From: Deltaproteobacteria bacterium
Lineage (GTDB): Bacteria > Myxococcota_A > UBA9160 > SMWR01
Direction: 5' to 3'
NCBI GenBank assembly: GCA_024638705.1
Contig: JAHEJV010000009.1
Span: forward strand, 1 to 34,499
DNA: 34,499 bases
A program made the position numbers and the translations under genes. A model generated the notes under the pieces. The model did not search any database. It had not been told where the DNA came from and saw nothing but the letters and a program-made list of their open reading frames with translations. Each line of letters starts with the position of its first letter. Within the stretch, counting starts at the first letter, position 1. Of the stretch, positions 1 through 7,340 are shown piece after piece.

Positions 1-726
1 GACGTACACGAGTCGCGCATCGAGGCCCGCATCCTTGGTCGCATCGCGCGTCTCGGCGAGCTGACGGGCGTGCTCGACGGGCGAGAGCCCGGTCGAGAGG
101 CTGTCGGAGCCGAAATCGATGACGAGGTCGCTGCCCGAGAGATCGAAGATCGGCACCGACGCGACGCCGAACACGGCCTTGGTGGCGCCGACCAGCGACT
201 CGGGCGCGAAGGGCTCGTAGACGACGCGCTTCTTGCCGCCGACGGCGCCGAGCCAGGTGTCGATCAGGCCGCCGAGGGTCGGTCCGACGGTGCCACCGAG
301 CACGGCCACCTTGCGTCCGGCGGCGGCGACGGCCTTGGCGAGGCGGTCGGTCGCGGCGTCCCAGGTGATCGGCGAGAGGCTGCCGTCTTCGCCGCGCTCG
401 AACGCGCTGCGATAGCGGTCGGGATGATAGGTGCGGCCGATGCCCGCCTGACCGCGCGCACACAGCGCGCCCTGGTTGATCGGATGGTCGGGGTTGCCCT
501 CGAGCTTGATCGGGCGTCCTTCGCGCGTGCGCACGTGGAGTCCGCAGCCGACGCTGCACTCGGTGCACGACGACGCATAGATCACCGGGAGGCCGGGAGT
601 GATCTCCTCGGGCTGCACCACGTAGGGGATCAGCTTCTCGACGGGATCGGAGCAACCCGCGGCCGCAGCGGCCCCGGCACCCGTGCCGACCAGCTTCAGG
701 AAATCACGTCGATCGAAATCGCCCAT
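1..726 (-). CDS. actB: Alternative complex III subunit ActB, N-terminal part (runs off window)
   Basis: The first 242 codons of a molybdopterin-oxidoreductase-like protein; the rest lies beyond the left edge. ActB is the large iron-sulfur subunit of alternative complex III, which oxidises quinol and passes electrons to cytochrome c or an oxidase. The protein begins MGDFDRRDFLKLVG, a twin-arginine signal, with a possible lipobox (AAAGC) near residue 25. The stretch PVEKLIPYVVQPEEITPG and the later EGNPDHP are typical ActB motifs. Residues around 54-90 contain CTECSVGC and then ALCARGQ, a four-cysteine 4Fe-4S pattern of the MopB superfamily; as I recall, many ActB proteins have lost these cysteines. 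Start ATG at 724-726; the pentaheme gene ends 44 bp upstream, the expected actA-actB order. The downstream genes (actC onward) are not visible. Confidence 0.88.
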   Translation of the reverse strand, partial: MGDFDRRDFLKLVGTGAGAAAAAGCSDPVEKLIPYVVQPEEITPGLPVIYASSCTECSVGCGLHVRTREGRPIKLEGNPDHPINQGALCARGQAGIGRTYHPDRYRSAFERGEDGSLSPITWDAATDRLAKAVAAAGRKVAVLGGTVGPTLGGLIDTWLGAVGGKKRVVYEPFAPESLVGATKAVFGVASVPIFDLSGSDLVIDFGSDSLSTGLSPVEHARQLAETRDATKDAGLDARLVYV

Positions 727-770
727 CCGTCCCCAACTTCGTTCGTTCGGCGTGCACGCGCCGCCTGCGC

Positions 771-1511
771 CTAGTAGTGGCAGACCAGGCAGTCCTGCGA
801 GGCGCCGTTGTTGCGGTGGCAGTCGATGCACCACCCCATCTCGAGCTTCGCCGCGGGCAGTCCCCACGGCCACCAGATCGTGTCTTCGGTCACGTACATC
901 TTGTCCATCTCTTCGACGTTGCCGTGACACTCCTGACATTCGAAGCCCGCGCGCACATGGGCGCGGTGCTGGAACTTCACGTGCTCGGGCAGCCGGTGTA
1001 GCTGCACCCACTCGATCGGCTCCCGGTTCTCCCAGTGCTCCTTGAGCGTCCGGATGCCTTCGAACTCGGCGTCGTAGGCGGCGGGGAACTGCGAGTGGCA
1101 GCCCATGCACAGCTCGACCGACGGCACGCCTGCGGCGCGCGAACGGTCGGTGCCGGAGTGGCAGTACTGACAATCGATCTCGTAGAGACCGGCGTGATGC
1201 TTGTGGCTGAACGGGATGGGCTGGAGCGGACCGGGCGCCTCGGGATCGTCGGCCGCCTCGTAGGAGAGACACGCTTCGCGCGTCGGCCACGGGGTGTCGA
1301 ACTCCTTCGGGATCTCGATCGTCAGGTCGGGCTGCTCTTCGGCGAGCGCGCGCAGCTCGTGGGCTTCGCAGATGCTCGTCGCGACGAGCGGGCCAGAGTC
1401 GTCGGCATGAACCGGGGTCCCACTTCCGAACCCGACGACGGCCCACACGGTGAGCGCGGCGACGACGAGGAGAACCAGAGCGAAGGGACGCGTCGGTGCG
1501 AGATGTCTCAT
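771..1511 (-). CDS. actA: Alternative complex III pentaheme cytochrome c subunit ActA
   Basis: A 246-residue membrane-anchored multiheme cytochrome c. An N-terminal hydrophobic helix (about residues 9-28) anchors or exports the protein; the rest should face the periplasm. Five CxxCH heme-binding motifs are visible, at Cys114 (CQYCH), Cys135 (CMGCH), Cys192 (CQECH), Cys228 (CIDCH) and Cys241 (CLVCH, near the C-terminus). This is the heme count of ActA. The FSHKHH motif before the first heme and the extra histidines are typical distal-ligand regions of this cytochrome class. It is followed after 44 bp by the ActB gene on the same strand, which supports assignment to alternative complex III rather than to a nitrite- or tetrathionate-type cytochrome. 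An AGGAG lies about 15 nt before the ATG, a long spacing. Confidence 0.92.
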   Translation of the reverse strand: MRHLAPTRPFALVLLVVAALTVWAVVGFGSGTPVHADDSGPLVATSICEAHELRALAEEQPDLTIEIPKEFDTPWPTREACLSYEAADDPEAPGPLQPIPFSHKHHAGLYEIDCQYCHSGTDRSRAAGVPSVELCMGCHSQFPAAYDAEFEGIRTLKEHWENREPIEWVQLHRLPEHVKFQHRAHVRAGFECQECHGNVEEMDKMYVTEDTIWWPWGLPAAKLEMGWCIDCHRNNGASQDCLVCHY

Positions 1512-1929
1512 GCGGGAAACTCGGGACTCCTGTACGGCGTCTCAGAGAGCCAGCCAGCTCACACCGGCGACATGCGTCCCCCTGGCGACTCCTTGCCGAG
1601 AACCGGCGGCGGATCGGTTCGGTCCGCGGAACCTGTGCGGCGAGCAGTGCGCGCGGGAAGCGTTTCGAGAAGAAGTGGACAGAAGAAAACGACGCGTCGG
1701 GCACGTCGCTCGGGACGCGCGTGTGATATCCCGTAAGCCGTCTCGCGTCAAGGCGATTTGCCGCGAATCGCGGTGTCTGGTCGCCCCTCGATGCGCGCGG
1801 CGGTATCGTTGCGCCGCCCCGATCGGGATCGTCTTGGAAGTGACGATTTCGCGAGCGTTTCCGTGTGTTCGCGGCTGAGCGCCCGACGGACTTCGGGACG
1901 GGGCAGGCCATCAGGAGAACGAGTCCACC
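1512..1929. other. Divergent intergenic region between actA and the acyl-CoA dehydrogenase genes
   Basis: About 418 bp separate the divergent starts at 1511 and 1930. Short open frames here have no recognisable product and look like GC-rich noise. It should hold the promoter of the alternative complex III operon and that of the dehydrogenase pair, but I cannot point to a convincing -35/-10 pair. Confidence 0.6.
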
Positions 1930-3018
1930 GTGATCGACTTCGAACCGACCGAAGAACAAGAGCTCATCGCCGAAACCGTGCAGCAGTTCGCCGAGAACGA
2001 GGTGCGACCGCAGGCGCGCGATTGCGACGAATCGGGAAAGCCCCCTCTCGAGGTCCTCCGGGCGGCTCATGAGCTCGGTCTGGTCGCGAATGCGATCGAC
2101 GAGGAATTCGGTGGCGGCGGCGAGCGCAACGCCGTGACTGGCGCACTGATCACCGAGACGCTCGCCTGGGGCGATCTCGCGATCGCCCTTGCGGCGCTTT
2201 CCCCATCCCTGTTGGCCTTTCCCGTCGCAGACGCCGGCAACGACGAGCAGAAGAAGCGCTTCCTGCCTTCGCTCACCGGGGAGCGCTTCGTTCCGGGCTC
2301 GGTGGCCCTCGTCGAGCCCCACTTCGCCGCCGACCCGTTCCAGCCGCGCACCACCGCGAAACGCGACGGAGACGGCTTCGTCCTCCATGGGGAGAAATGT
2401 CTGGTTCCCTGGCTCGAGGGAGGCGAGTGGGTGGTGATCGCCGCGATGGGAGTAGACGGCCCTGCCCTGTTCTGCGTCGCGCGCGACGCCGACGGACTCA
2501 CCGCCACGCCCGAGCGCAACATGGGGATCCACGCGCTGCCGACGGTGACGCTGTCGCTCGAGAACGTGCGCGTCCCGGCCGACGCCGCGCTCGAAGCCGG
2601 CGGCGCGAACGCGGTGCAGCGGATGATCCACCGCGGTCGCGTCGGGCTCGCGGCGGCGGCGGTGGGCGTCGCCCGCGCCGCCTTCGAGGTGTCGCGCGAC
2701 TACGCGAAGGAGCGCCACGCCTTCGGCGGTCCGATCGCGACGAAGCAGGCGATCGCGTTCAAGCTCGCCGACATGGCGATCGAGATCGACGGCGCGCGGC
2801 TGCTCACCTGGGAGGCCGCCTGGCGCCTCGACCAGGGCCTCGATGCGGGCCGCGAGGCCGCCATCGCTCAGCGTCAGGCCCAGCGCGTCGCCCTCGAAGT
2901 GGCCGACGGCGCCGTCCAGGTGTTCGGCGGCCACGGCTACATCCGCGACTACCTGCCCGAGATGCACCTGCGCAACGCGCGCGGCTTCGCGTGCTTCGAA
3001 GCCCTGACCCTGGTGTGA
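1930..3018 (+). CDS. Acyl-CoA dehydrogenase family protein (probable partner subunit)
   Basis: A 362-residue flavoprotein of the acyl-CoA dehydrogenase family, which introduces a trans-2 double bond into acyl-CoA thioesters. GTG start at 1930 with AGGAG 12 nt upstream. The N-terminal helical domain spans about residues 1-115, the beta domain 118-215 and the C-terminal helical domain 225-362. The C-terminal domain keeps the FAD-contacting signatures ERHAFGGPIATKQ and QVFGGHGYIRDY. The beta domain is degenerate: where the family reads TEPxAGSD this protein reads VEPHFAADP. A glutamate in CFEAL near the C-terminus aligns with the usual catalytic Glu, and the protein ends a few residues later. 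The next dehydrogenase starts 34 bp downstream and shows the opposite pattern of losses, so the two may form a mixed tetramer. Substrate unknown. Confidence 0.85.
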   Translation: MIDFEPTEEQELIAETVQQFAENEVRPQARDCDESGKPPLEVLRAAHELGLVANAIDEEFGGGGERNAVTGALITETLAWGDLAIALAALSPSLLAFPVADAGNDEQKKRFLPSLTGERFVPGSVALVEPHFAADPFQPRTTAKRDGDGFVLHGEKCLVPWLEGGEWVVIAAMGVDGPALFCVARDADGLTATPERNMGIHALPTVTLSLENVRVPADAALEAGGANAVQRMIHRGRVGLAAAAVGVARAAFEVSRDYAKERHAFGGPIATKQAIAFKLADMAIEIDGARLLTWEAAWRLDQGLDAGREAAIAQRQAQRVALEVADGAVQVFGGHGYIRDYLPEMHLRNARGFACFEALTLV

Positions 3019-3052
3019 AACGCTCACGCTCGTCTGATTGGAGAACGATGCC

Positions 3053-4285
3053 ATGCCCATCGCTTTCGACCTCACCGAGAACACGAAGATCGCGCGCGAT
3101 CATTTCGAGAAGATGGCCGCCGAACACATGCGGCCGATCTCGCGCAAGTACGACGACCTCGAACACGAGCTGCCCACCGAATGGGTCGACTGGTACTGGA
3201 AGCACGGACGCGGCGGTCCGAAGGACACCGACGTCTCGAAGCCCACCGACGGCTTCGTGCAGGTGTGCGTGCAGGCCGAGGCGCTGTGCTGGGGCGACGC
3301 GGGGCTCTACCTGCGCATGCCGTCGGCCGCACTCGGCGGCTCGGCCGTGGCCGCCGCCGGCACCACCGAGCAGAAGGAGCGCTTCCTCGCGCCCTTCAGG
3401 GGCGACGGCCCGCCGGTGTGGGGCGCGATGGCGATCACCGAACCGTCGGCCGGCTCCGACTCGGCGGCGATCCAGGCGACCGCTGATCGCGACGGCGACG
3501 AGTACGTCCTGAACGGCACGAAGATCTTCTGCACGAGCGGCGACGCGGCGAGCACCCACGAGGGCGGCTTCGTGGTCGTGTGGGCCACCGTCGACAAGAC
3601 GGCGGGACGCGGCGGCATCAAGGCCTTCGTCGTGCCGGCGAACACGCCGGGGATGCGCCTGGTCGGCTGCGAGAAGAAGCTCGGCATCCGCGCGTCGGAC
3701 ACGGCGACGCTCGTGTTCGAGAACTGCCGCATCCCGGCGTCGAACCTGCTCGGCCGCGCCGACGTGAAGAAGCCCGGCGAGAAGAAGAAGGCGGGCGGCG
3801 ACAAGGGCTTCAAGGGCGCGATGGCCACCTTCGACGCCAGCCGCCCGATCGTCGCGGCGATGGCCGTCGGCGTCGGCCGCGCCGCGCTCGATCTGGTCCT
3901 CGAGGAGCTCGAGCGCCGGGGCGTGCCGCTGCGCTACGACGCGTCGCCGCACGAGCAGACCGCCGTCGAGCGGGACGTCATCGAGATGGAGGCCGAGCTG
4001 CAGGCGGCGCGACTGCTCACCTGGCGCGCCGCGGCTATGATGACGCGCGGCAAGCCGAACAACCTCGAGGCGTCGATGGCGAAGGCGAAGGCCGGTCTCG
4101 CCGTCACGCGCATCACGCAGAAAGCCGTCGAGATCCTCGGACCGGCGGGCTACTCGAAGAAGCTGCTCGTCGAGAAGTGGATGCGCGACGCGAAGATCAA
4201 CGACATCTACGAAGGCACCCAGCAGATCAACCAGCTCATCGTCGCGCGGCGCATCCTCGACTACCCGTCGAGCATGCTGCGCTGA
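3053..4285 (+). CDS. Acyl-CoA dehydrogenase family protein
   Basis: A 410-residue acyl-CoA dehydrogenase. The ATG at 3053 (MPIAFDLTENTK) is chosen because GGAGA sits 9 nt upstream; an in-frame TTG at 3038 overlaps that ribosome-binding site. The beta domain carries a canonical ITEPSAGSDS, and the C-terminus keeps the catalytic-glutamate motif IYEGTQQINQ. The C-terminal FAD contacts are degraded: the RxxFGxPIxxxQ region reads RGVPLRYDASPHEQ, and the FGGxGY motif reads LGPAGYSKK. A lysine/glycine-rich insert (KKPGEKKKAGGDKGF) sits between the beta domain and the C-terminal helices. It complements the upstream dehydrogenase, suggesting a heteromeric enzyme like the alpha2beta2 steroid side-chain dehydrogenases of mycobacteria (FadE28-FadE29 type). 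The substrate cannot be read from the sequence. Confidence 0.88.
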   Translation: MPIAFDLTENTKIARDHFEKMAAEHMRPISRKYDDLEHELPTEWVDWYWKHGRGGPKDTDVSKPTDGFVQVCVQAEALCWGDAGLYLRMPSAALGGSAVAAAGTTEQKERFLAPFRGDGPPVWGAMAITEPSAGSDSAAIQATADRDGDEYVLNGTKIFCTSGDAASTHEGGFVVVWATVDKTAGRGGIKAFVVPANTPGMRLVGCEKKLGIRASDTATLVFENCRIPASNLLGRADVKKPGEKKKAGGDKGFKGAMATFDASRPIVAAMAVGVGRAALDLVLEELERRGVPLRYDASPHEQTAVERDVIEMEAELQAARLLTWRAAAMMTRGKPNNLEASMAKAKAGLAVTRITQKAVEILGPAGYSKKLLVEKWMRDAKINDIYEGTQQINQLIVARRILDYPSSMLR

Positions 4286-4374
4286 CCGCAAGCGGCGCCA
4301 GCCGCGCGCAGCGAGCCGAAGGCGAGCGAAGTCGAACAGGAAAGAAGGAGCGGAGCGCCGCGCGCCTCTCCTAC

Positions 4375-4480
4375 CCTCAGCAAGACCTGTCCTCAGCAAG
4401 ACCTGTCCTCAGCAAGACCTGTCCTCAGCGAGACGTCCTCAGCAAGACCTCCTCACCAAGACGTCCCCTCAGCAAGACCG
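4375..4480. repeat. 16-bp tandem repeat array (about 7 degenerate units)
   Basis: Three perfect head-to-tail copies of CCTCAGCAAGACCTGT occupy 4375-4422. They are followed by 14-bp variants at 4423, 4437 and 4451 and a last unit at 4465-4480. The array fills the gap between the acyl-CoA dehydrogenase stop and the Trm112-like start and ends 24 bp before that start codon. It could be transcribed as a leader. It is a simple tandem array without spacers. Confidence 0.9.
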
Positions 4481-4504
4481 AAACCCTCCGAGAGGAACCC
4501 CACC

Positions 4505-4771
4505 ATGCCCATCAGCCCCGAACTCCTCGAGATCCTCGTGTGCCCGGAGACGAAGCAGCCGATCGCCGTCGCGGGCGAAGACGTCCTCGCGCGCATCAAC
4601 TCGGAGATCGACGCCGGCCGCCTGCGCAACCGCGGCGGCGAACCCGTCAGCCAGCGCATCAGCGAGGGACTCGTCCGCGAGGACGGCAAGATCCTCTACC
4701 CGATCAGCGACGGCATCCCGGTCATGCTGATCGAGGAATCGATCGAGCTGACGGCGCCCGACAACGCCTGA
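4505..4771 (+). CDS. Trm112 family protein
   Basis: An 88-residue member of the Trm112/YcaR family. In eukaryotes Trm112 is a small zinc-binding activator of several methyltransferases; the bacterial role is poorly defined. The family signature is clear: LLEILVCPETKQPI at residues 8-21 and LYPISDGIPVMLIEE at 64-78. The usual CPxC zinc knuckle is reduced to CPET, so one ligand is missing and zinc binding is doubtful. A purine-rich GAGAGGAA lies 7 nt before the ATG. The gene ends 14 bp before the convergent PAC2-family stop. No methyltransferase partner is adjacent. Confidence 0.85.
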   Translation: MPISPELLEILVCPETKQPIAVAGEDVLARINSEIDAGRLRNRGGEPVSQRISEGLVREDGKILYPISDGIPVMLIEESIELTAPDNA

Positions 4772-4785
4772 TCCGACGGGCGCCC

Positions 4786-5565
4786 CTATTGGGCAAACTC
4801 GCGGCGCTTGAGCTGGCGCACGTACTCCGCGAGCTCGGGATCCGCCGAGACGATCGACGAGATCCGCTGCTCGAACTCGGCTGCCTCGCGACGCAGCGGC
4901 TCCTCATCGACGGCGAGGGGCAGCCCGGCCATCATCTTCTGCAGCAGCGCGAGCGAGCCGCGCGGATTCGGCGAAGCGCTGATGTAGTGCGGGAGCCCGG
5001 CCCAGAGCGAGACCACCTCGGCGCCGGCGCGCTGAAGCTGATCGCCGAGCACGCCGACGATCCCCGTCGGTCCCTCGTACCGCGACGGCGCGACGCCGAG
5101 CTCACGCAGCCGCGATTCGTCGCTGGCGAAACCGGTGACGTCGACCGGGCGCGAGTAGACGACGTCTGCCACGTATGCGCCTAACAACACCACGCGCTTC
5201 ACGCCGAGCCGACGGACCAGGCCGCAGAACACATCGCAATAGGCGCGCCAGCGCACGTGGGGCTCGGCGCCGATCGCGACGACCAGCTCGCGCGCGCCGT
5301 CGCTCCGGCCGTAGGTGAAGTGCGTCGCCGGCCAGTCGATGACGCGGCTTCCATCGGCGGCGATCCGTACGATCGGACGTCGCACCGTGAAGTCGAGGAA
5401 CTCCTCGCCGTCGATCTCCGCGAGCGGGACGGCGCAGATCGCGTCGCGCACGTAGCTTGCCGCGCTCGTCGCGGCTTCACCCGCATCGTTCCATCCCTCG
5501 AACGCCGCGATCAGCGTCGCGTCCTCGAGCTTCGGCTCGACATGGAGCGTCAGGACATCTTTCAC
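4786..5565 (-). CDS. PAC2 family protein
   Basis: A 259-residue protein of the PAC2 family (named after proteasome assembly chaperone 2; bacterial members have no established role). Visible family features are AFEGWNDAGEAATSA at residues 24-38, a conserved VVLLGAYVADVVYSRPV segment in the middle, the GPTGIVGVL motif and SLWAGLPHYISASPNPR. The C-terminal 50 residues form a predicted helical tail ending in QLKRREFAQ. It has no signal peptide and is probably cytosolic. It lies 58 bp downstream of the response regulator stop region in opposite reading order, that is, upstream of it on the chromosome's minus strand only by proximity; co-transcription with the two-component genes is possible but not shown. 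Confidence 0.82.
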   Translation of the reverse strand: MKDVLTLHVEPKLEDATLIAAFEGWNDAGEAATSAASYVRDAICAVPLAEIDGEEFLDFTVRRPIVRIAADGSRVIDWPATHFTYGRSDGARELVVAIGAEPHVRWRAYCDVFCGLVRRLGVKRVVLLGAYVADVVYSRPVDVTGFASDESRLRELGVAPSRYEGPTGIVGVLGDQLQRAGAEVVSLWAGLPHYISASPNPRGSLALLQKMMAGLPLAVDEEPLRREAAEFEQRISSIVSADPELAEYVRQLKRREFAQ

Positions 5566-5623
5566 TGTTCGCAGGTTGGCACGTCCGCGACCCGGAACTC
5601 AAGGCCGAACCGACGGAAGCGGC

Positions 5624-6322
5624 TCAGCGCAACAGTCGATAGCCGTGGCCGCGAACTGAGAGCAGATGGCGCGGGCGTGACGGATCGGTTTCGAGATAGC
5701 GCCGCAAGCGCACGACGAAGCTGTCGACGACGCGCGTGCGCGTGTCGGGGCGCAATCCCCAGACGCGCTCCAGCAGCTCGCCGCGCGACACGACTTCGCC
5801 CTCGCGTTCGACGAGCGCGCGCAGGAGCCCCATCTCGCGGGTGGTGAGATTCACGACGCCGTCGGGCGTCTCCAGCTCGAAACGATCGAAGTGCAGCGTC
5901 GAGGCGCCGATCGCGACCGGCTCCGGCGGCGCCTCGTCGGCGACGCCGTCCCAGCGACGGCGGCGCAGCAGGCCGCGCGCGCGCGCGAGGAGCTCTTCGA
6001 GGCGGAAGGGCTTCGCAAGGTAGTCGTCGGCGCCCTCTTCGAGGCCGCGCACGCGATCCTCGGTGTCGTCCTTCGCGGTGAGAATGAGCACGGGCACGTA
6101 GTTCCCGGAGGCGCGCGTGCGTCGCAGCACCTCGAACCCGGAGACCCCGGGCAACATCAGGTCGAGGATCACGAGATCGAGGTCGCGCCCGCCACCGGTG
6201 AGCGCTTCGACGGCGGCATCGCCGTCGGCGATCGTGTCCACGTCGAAGCCCTCGGCTTCGAGGTTGAAGCGCAGCCCGTCGGCGAGGTGCTCTTCGTCTT
6301 CGACGACGAGGATGCGCGTCAT
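5624..6322 (-). CDS. OmpR/PhoB-family response regulator
   Basis: A 232-residue two-domain response regulator. The receiver domain (1-118) shows acidic residues E8/D9, phosphoacceptor Asp54 in VILDLMLPG, the LTAK switch threonine region and Lys104 in AKPF. The C-terminal winged-helix domain (about 135-232) shows the OmpR-type LTTREMGLLRALVEREGEVVSR start, the VDSFVVRLRRYLE recognition helix and the closing VRGHGYRLL. It should bind promoter DNA when phosphorylated by the kinase encoded immediately upstream, whose stop overlaps this ATG by 4 bp (ATGA, 6319-6322), indicating translational coupling. The target genes are unknown. Confidence 0.95.
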   Translation of the reverse strand: MTRILVVEDEEHLADGLRFNLEAEGFDVDTIADGDAAVEALTGGGRDLDLVILDLMLPGVSGFEVLRRTRASGNYVPVLILTAKDDTEDRVRGLEEGADDYLAKPFRLEELLARARGLLRRRRWDGVADEAPPEPVAIGASTLHFDRFELETPDGVVNLTTREMGLLRALVEREGEVVSRGELLERVWGLRPDTRTRVVDSFVVRLRRYLETDPSRPRHLLSVRGHGYRLLR

Positions 6323-7260
6323 GCGGGCTCCGGCTCGGTTGCGGCGCGCAGGGTGACGACGAAGCGACTGCCCGCGCCCGCCCCTTCGCTGCGCGCGACG
6401 ACGCGCCCGCCCTGACGTCGCACGAGATTGCGCACGATGAACAGACCGAGCCCCAGGCCCGACGCCGTGCGCTGCATGTCCCGGCCCGCGCGATAGAAGC
6501 GCTGGAAGATCTTGCGCAGCTCGGTGGCGGGGATGCCGATGCCGCTGTCGGAGATTGCCACGTCGATGCGATCGTCGCCCTTCTGCGAGACGCGGACGTG
6601 GATCTCGATCGGGTCGTCGGAATACTTCACCGCATTCTCGAGCAGGTTGCGAAACACGACGGCGAGCTCTTCGCGGTTGCCGCGTACGTGGGTCGGGGAG
6701 CGCGTGTCGAGACGCACTGCCGCGGCGGGTAGCTCGTGGCGGGCGCAGAGATCCTCGATGCACTCGTCGAGCACCTCGGTGAGCAGGACGCGGTCCTTCG
6801 GCGGGCCTCCGCTCGCCTCTTCCGCGCGTGCGGCCAGCAGCACCTGCTCGACCGTGTGCCCGAGCCGCTCGACGTCGCGGTTCATGCGCTCGAGGAACTC
6901 GCGGCGCCGTTCGGGCTCGGGGTCGTGCCGTTCGAGGGTCTCGAGATAGAGCCGCAGCGACGCGATCGGCGTGCGCATCTCGTGGGTGACGGCGTCGAGG
7001 AACGCGCGCTGGCGTTGGTTCGTGCGCATCTCGCGCACGAGCCAGGCGAGGAGTGCGATCAGCCCGGCCAACACGAGCACGAAGAAGATCGTGCCGAGCA
7101 CGAGCATCACCCAGTCGCGTGTCGAGAGGCGGCCCGATAGACCGTCGGCGATCGGGCGCGGGTCTTCGAGCACGAGGATCTGCCAACCGACGGCGAGCAG
7201 GACGACGAGGAACGCGACAGCGATTCCGAGTGCGAGGGGGATTCCGATCGAACGGCGCAC
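6319..7260 (-). CDS. Sensor histidine kinase
   Basis: A 313-residue membrane sensor kinase. Two transmembrane helices (about residues 7-30 and 50-75) flank a very short, roughly 20-residue periplasmic loop, so it probably senses the membrane or a partner protein rather than a bound ligand. The dimerisation domain carries the phosphoacceptor His93 in the H-box HEMRTPIAS. The ATPase domain shows the N-box NLLENAVKY, G1 box DSGIGIP, F-box FQRFYR and G2 box GLGLGLF. No separate HAMP or PAS domain is evident. GTG start at 7258-7260, with GGGAGG 7 nt upstream. It is divergent from the DUF1329 gene across an 80-bp gap and coupled to the response regulator by a 4-bp overlap. DUF1329 is a plausible target of this system. 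Confidence 0.95.
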   Translation of the reverse strand: MRRSIGIPLALGIAVAFLVVLLAVGWQILVLEDPRPIADGLSGRLSTRDWVMLVLGTIFFVLVLAGLIALLAWLVREMRTNQRQRAFLDAVTHEMRTPIASLRLYLETLERHDPEPERRREFLERMNRDVERLGHTVEQVLLAARAEEASGGPPKDRVLLTEVLDECIEDLCARHELPAAAVRLDTRSPTHVRGNREELAVVFRNLLENAVKYSDDPIEIHVRVSQKGDDRIDVAISDSGIGIPATELRKIFQRFYRAGRDMQRTASGLGLGLFIVRNLVRRQGGRVVARSEGAGAGSRFVVTLRAATEPEPA

Positions 7261-7340
7261 CGCACAACCTCCCGGCCGTCGAGGGTAGGTTAGAATTCGA
7301 TTGCGAGGGGAGGTGTGACCGCCATGCGCGGAAGGCAGGC

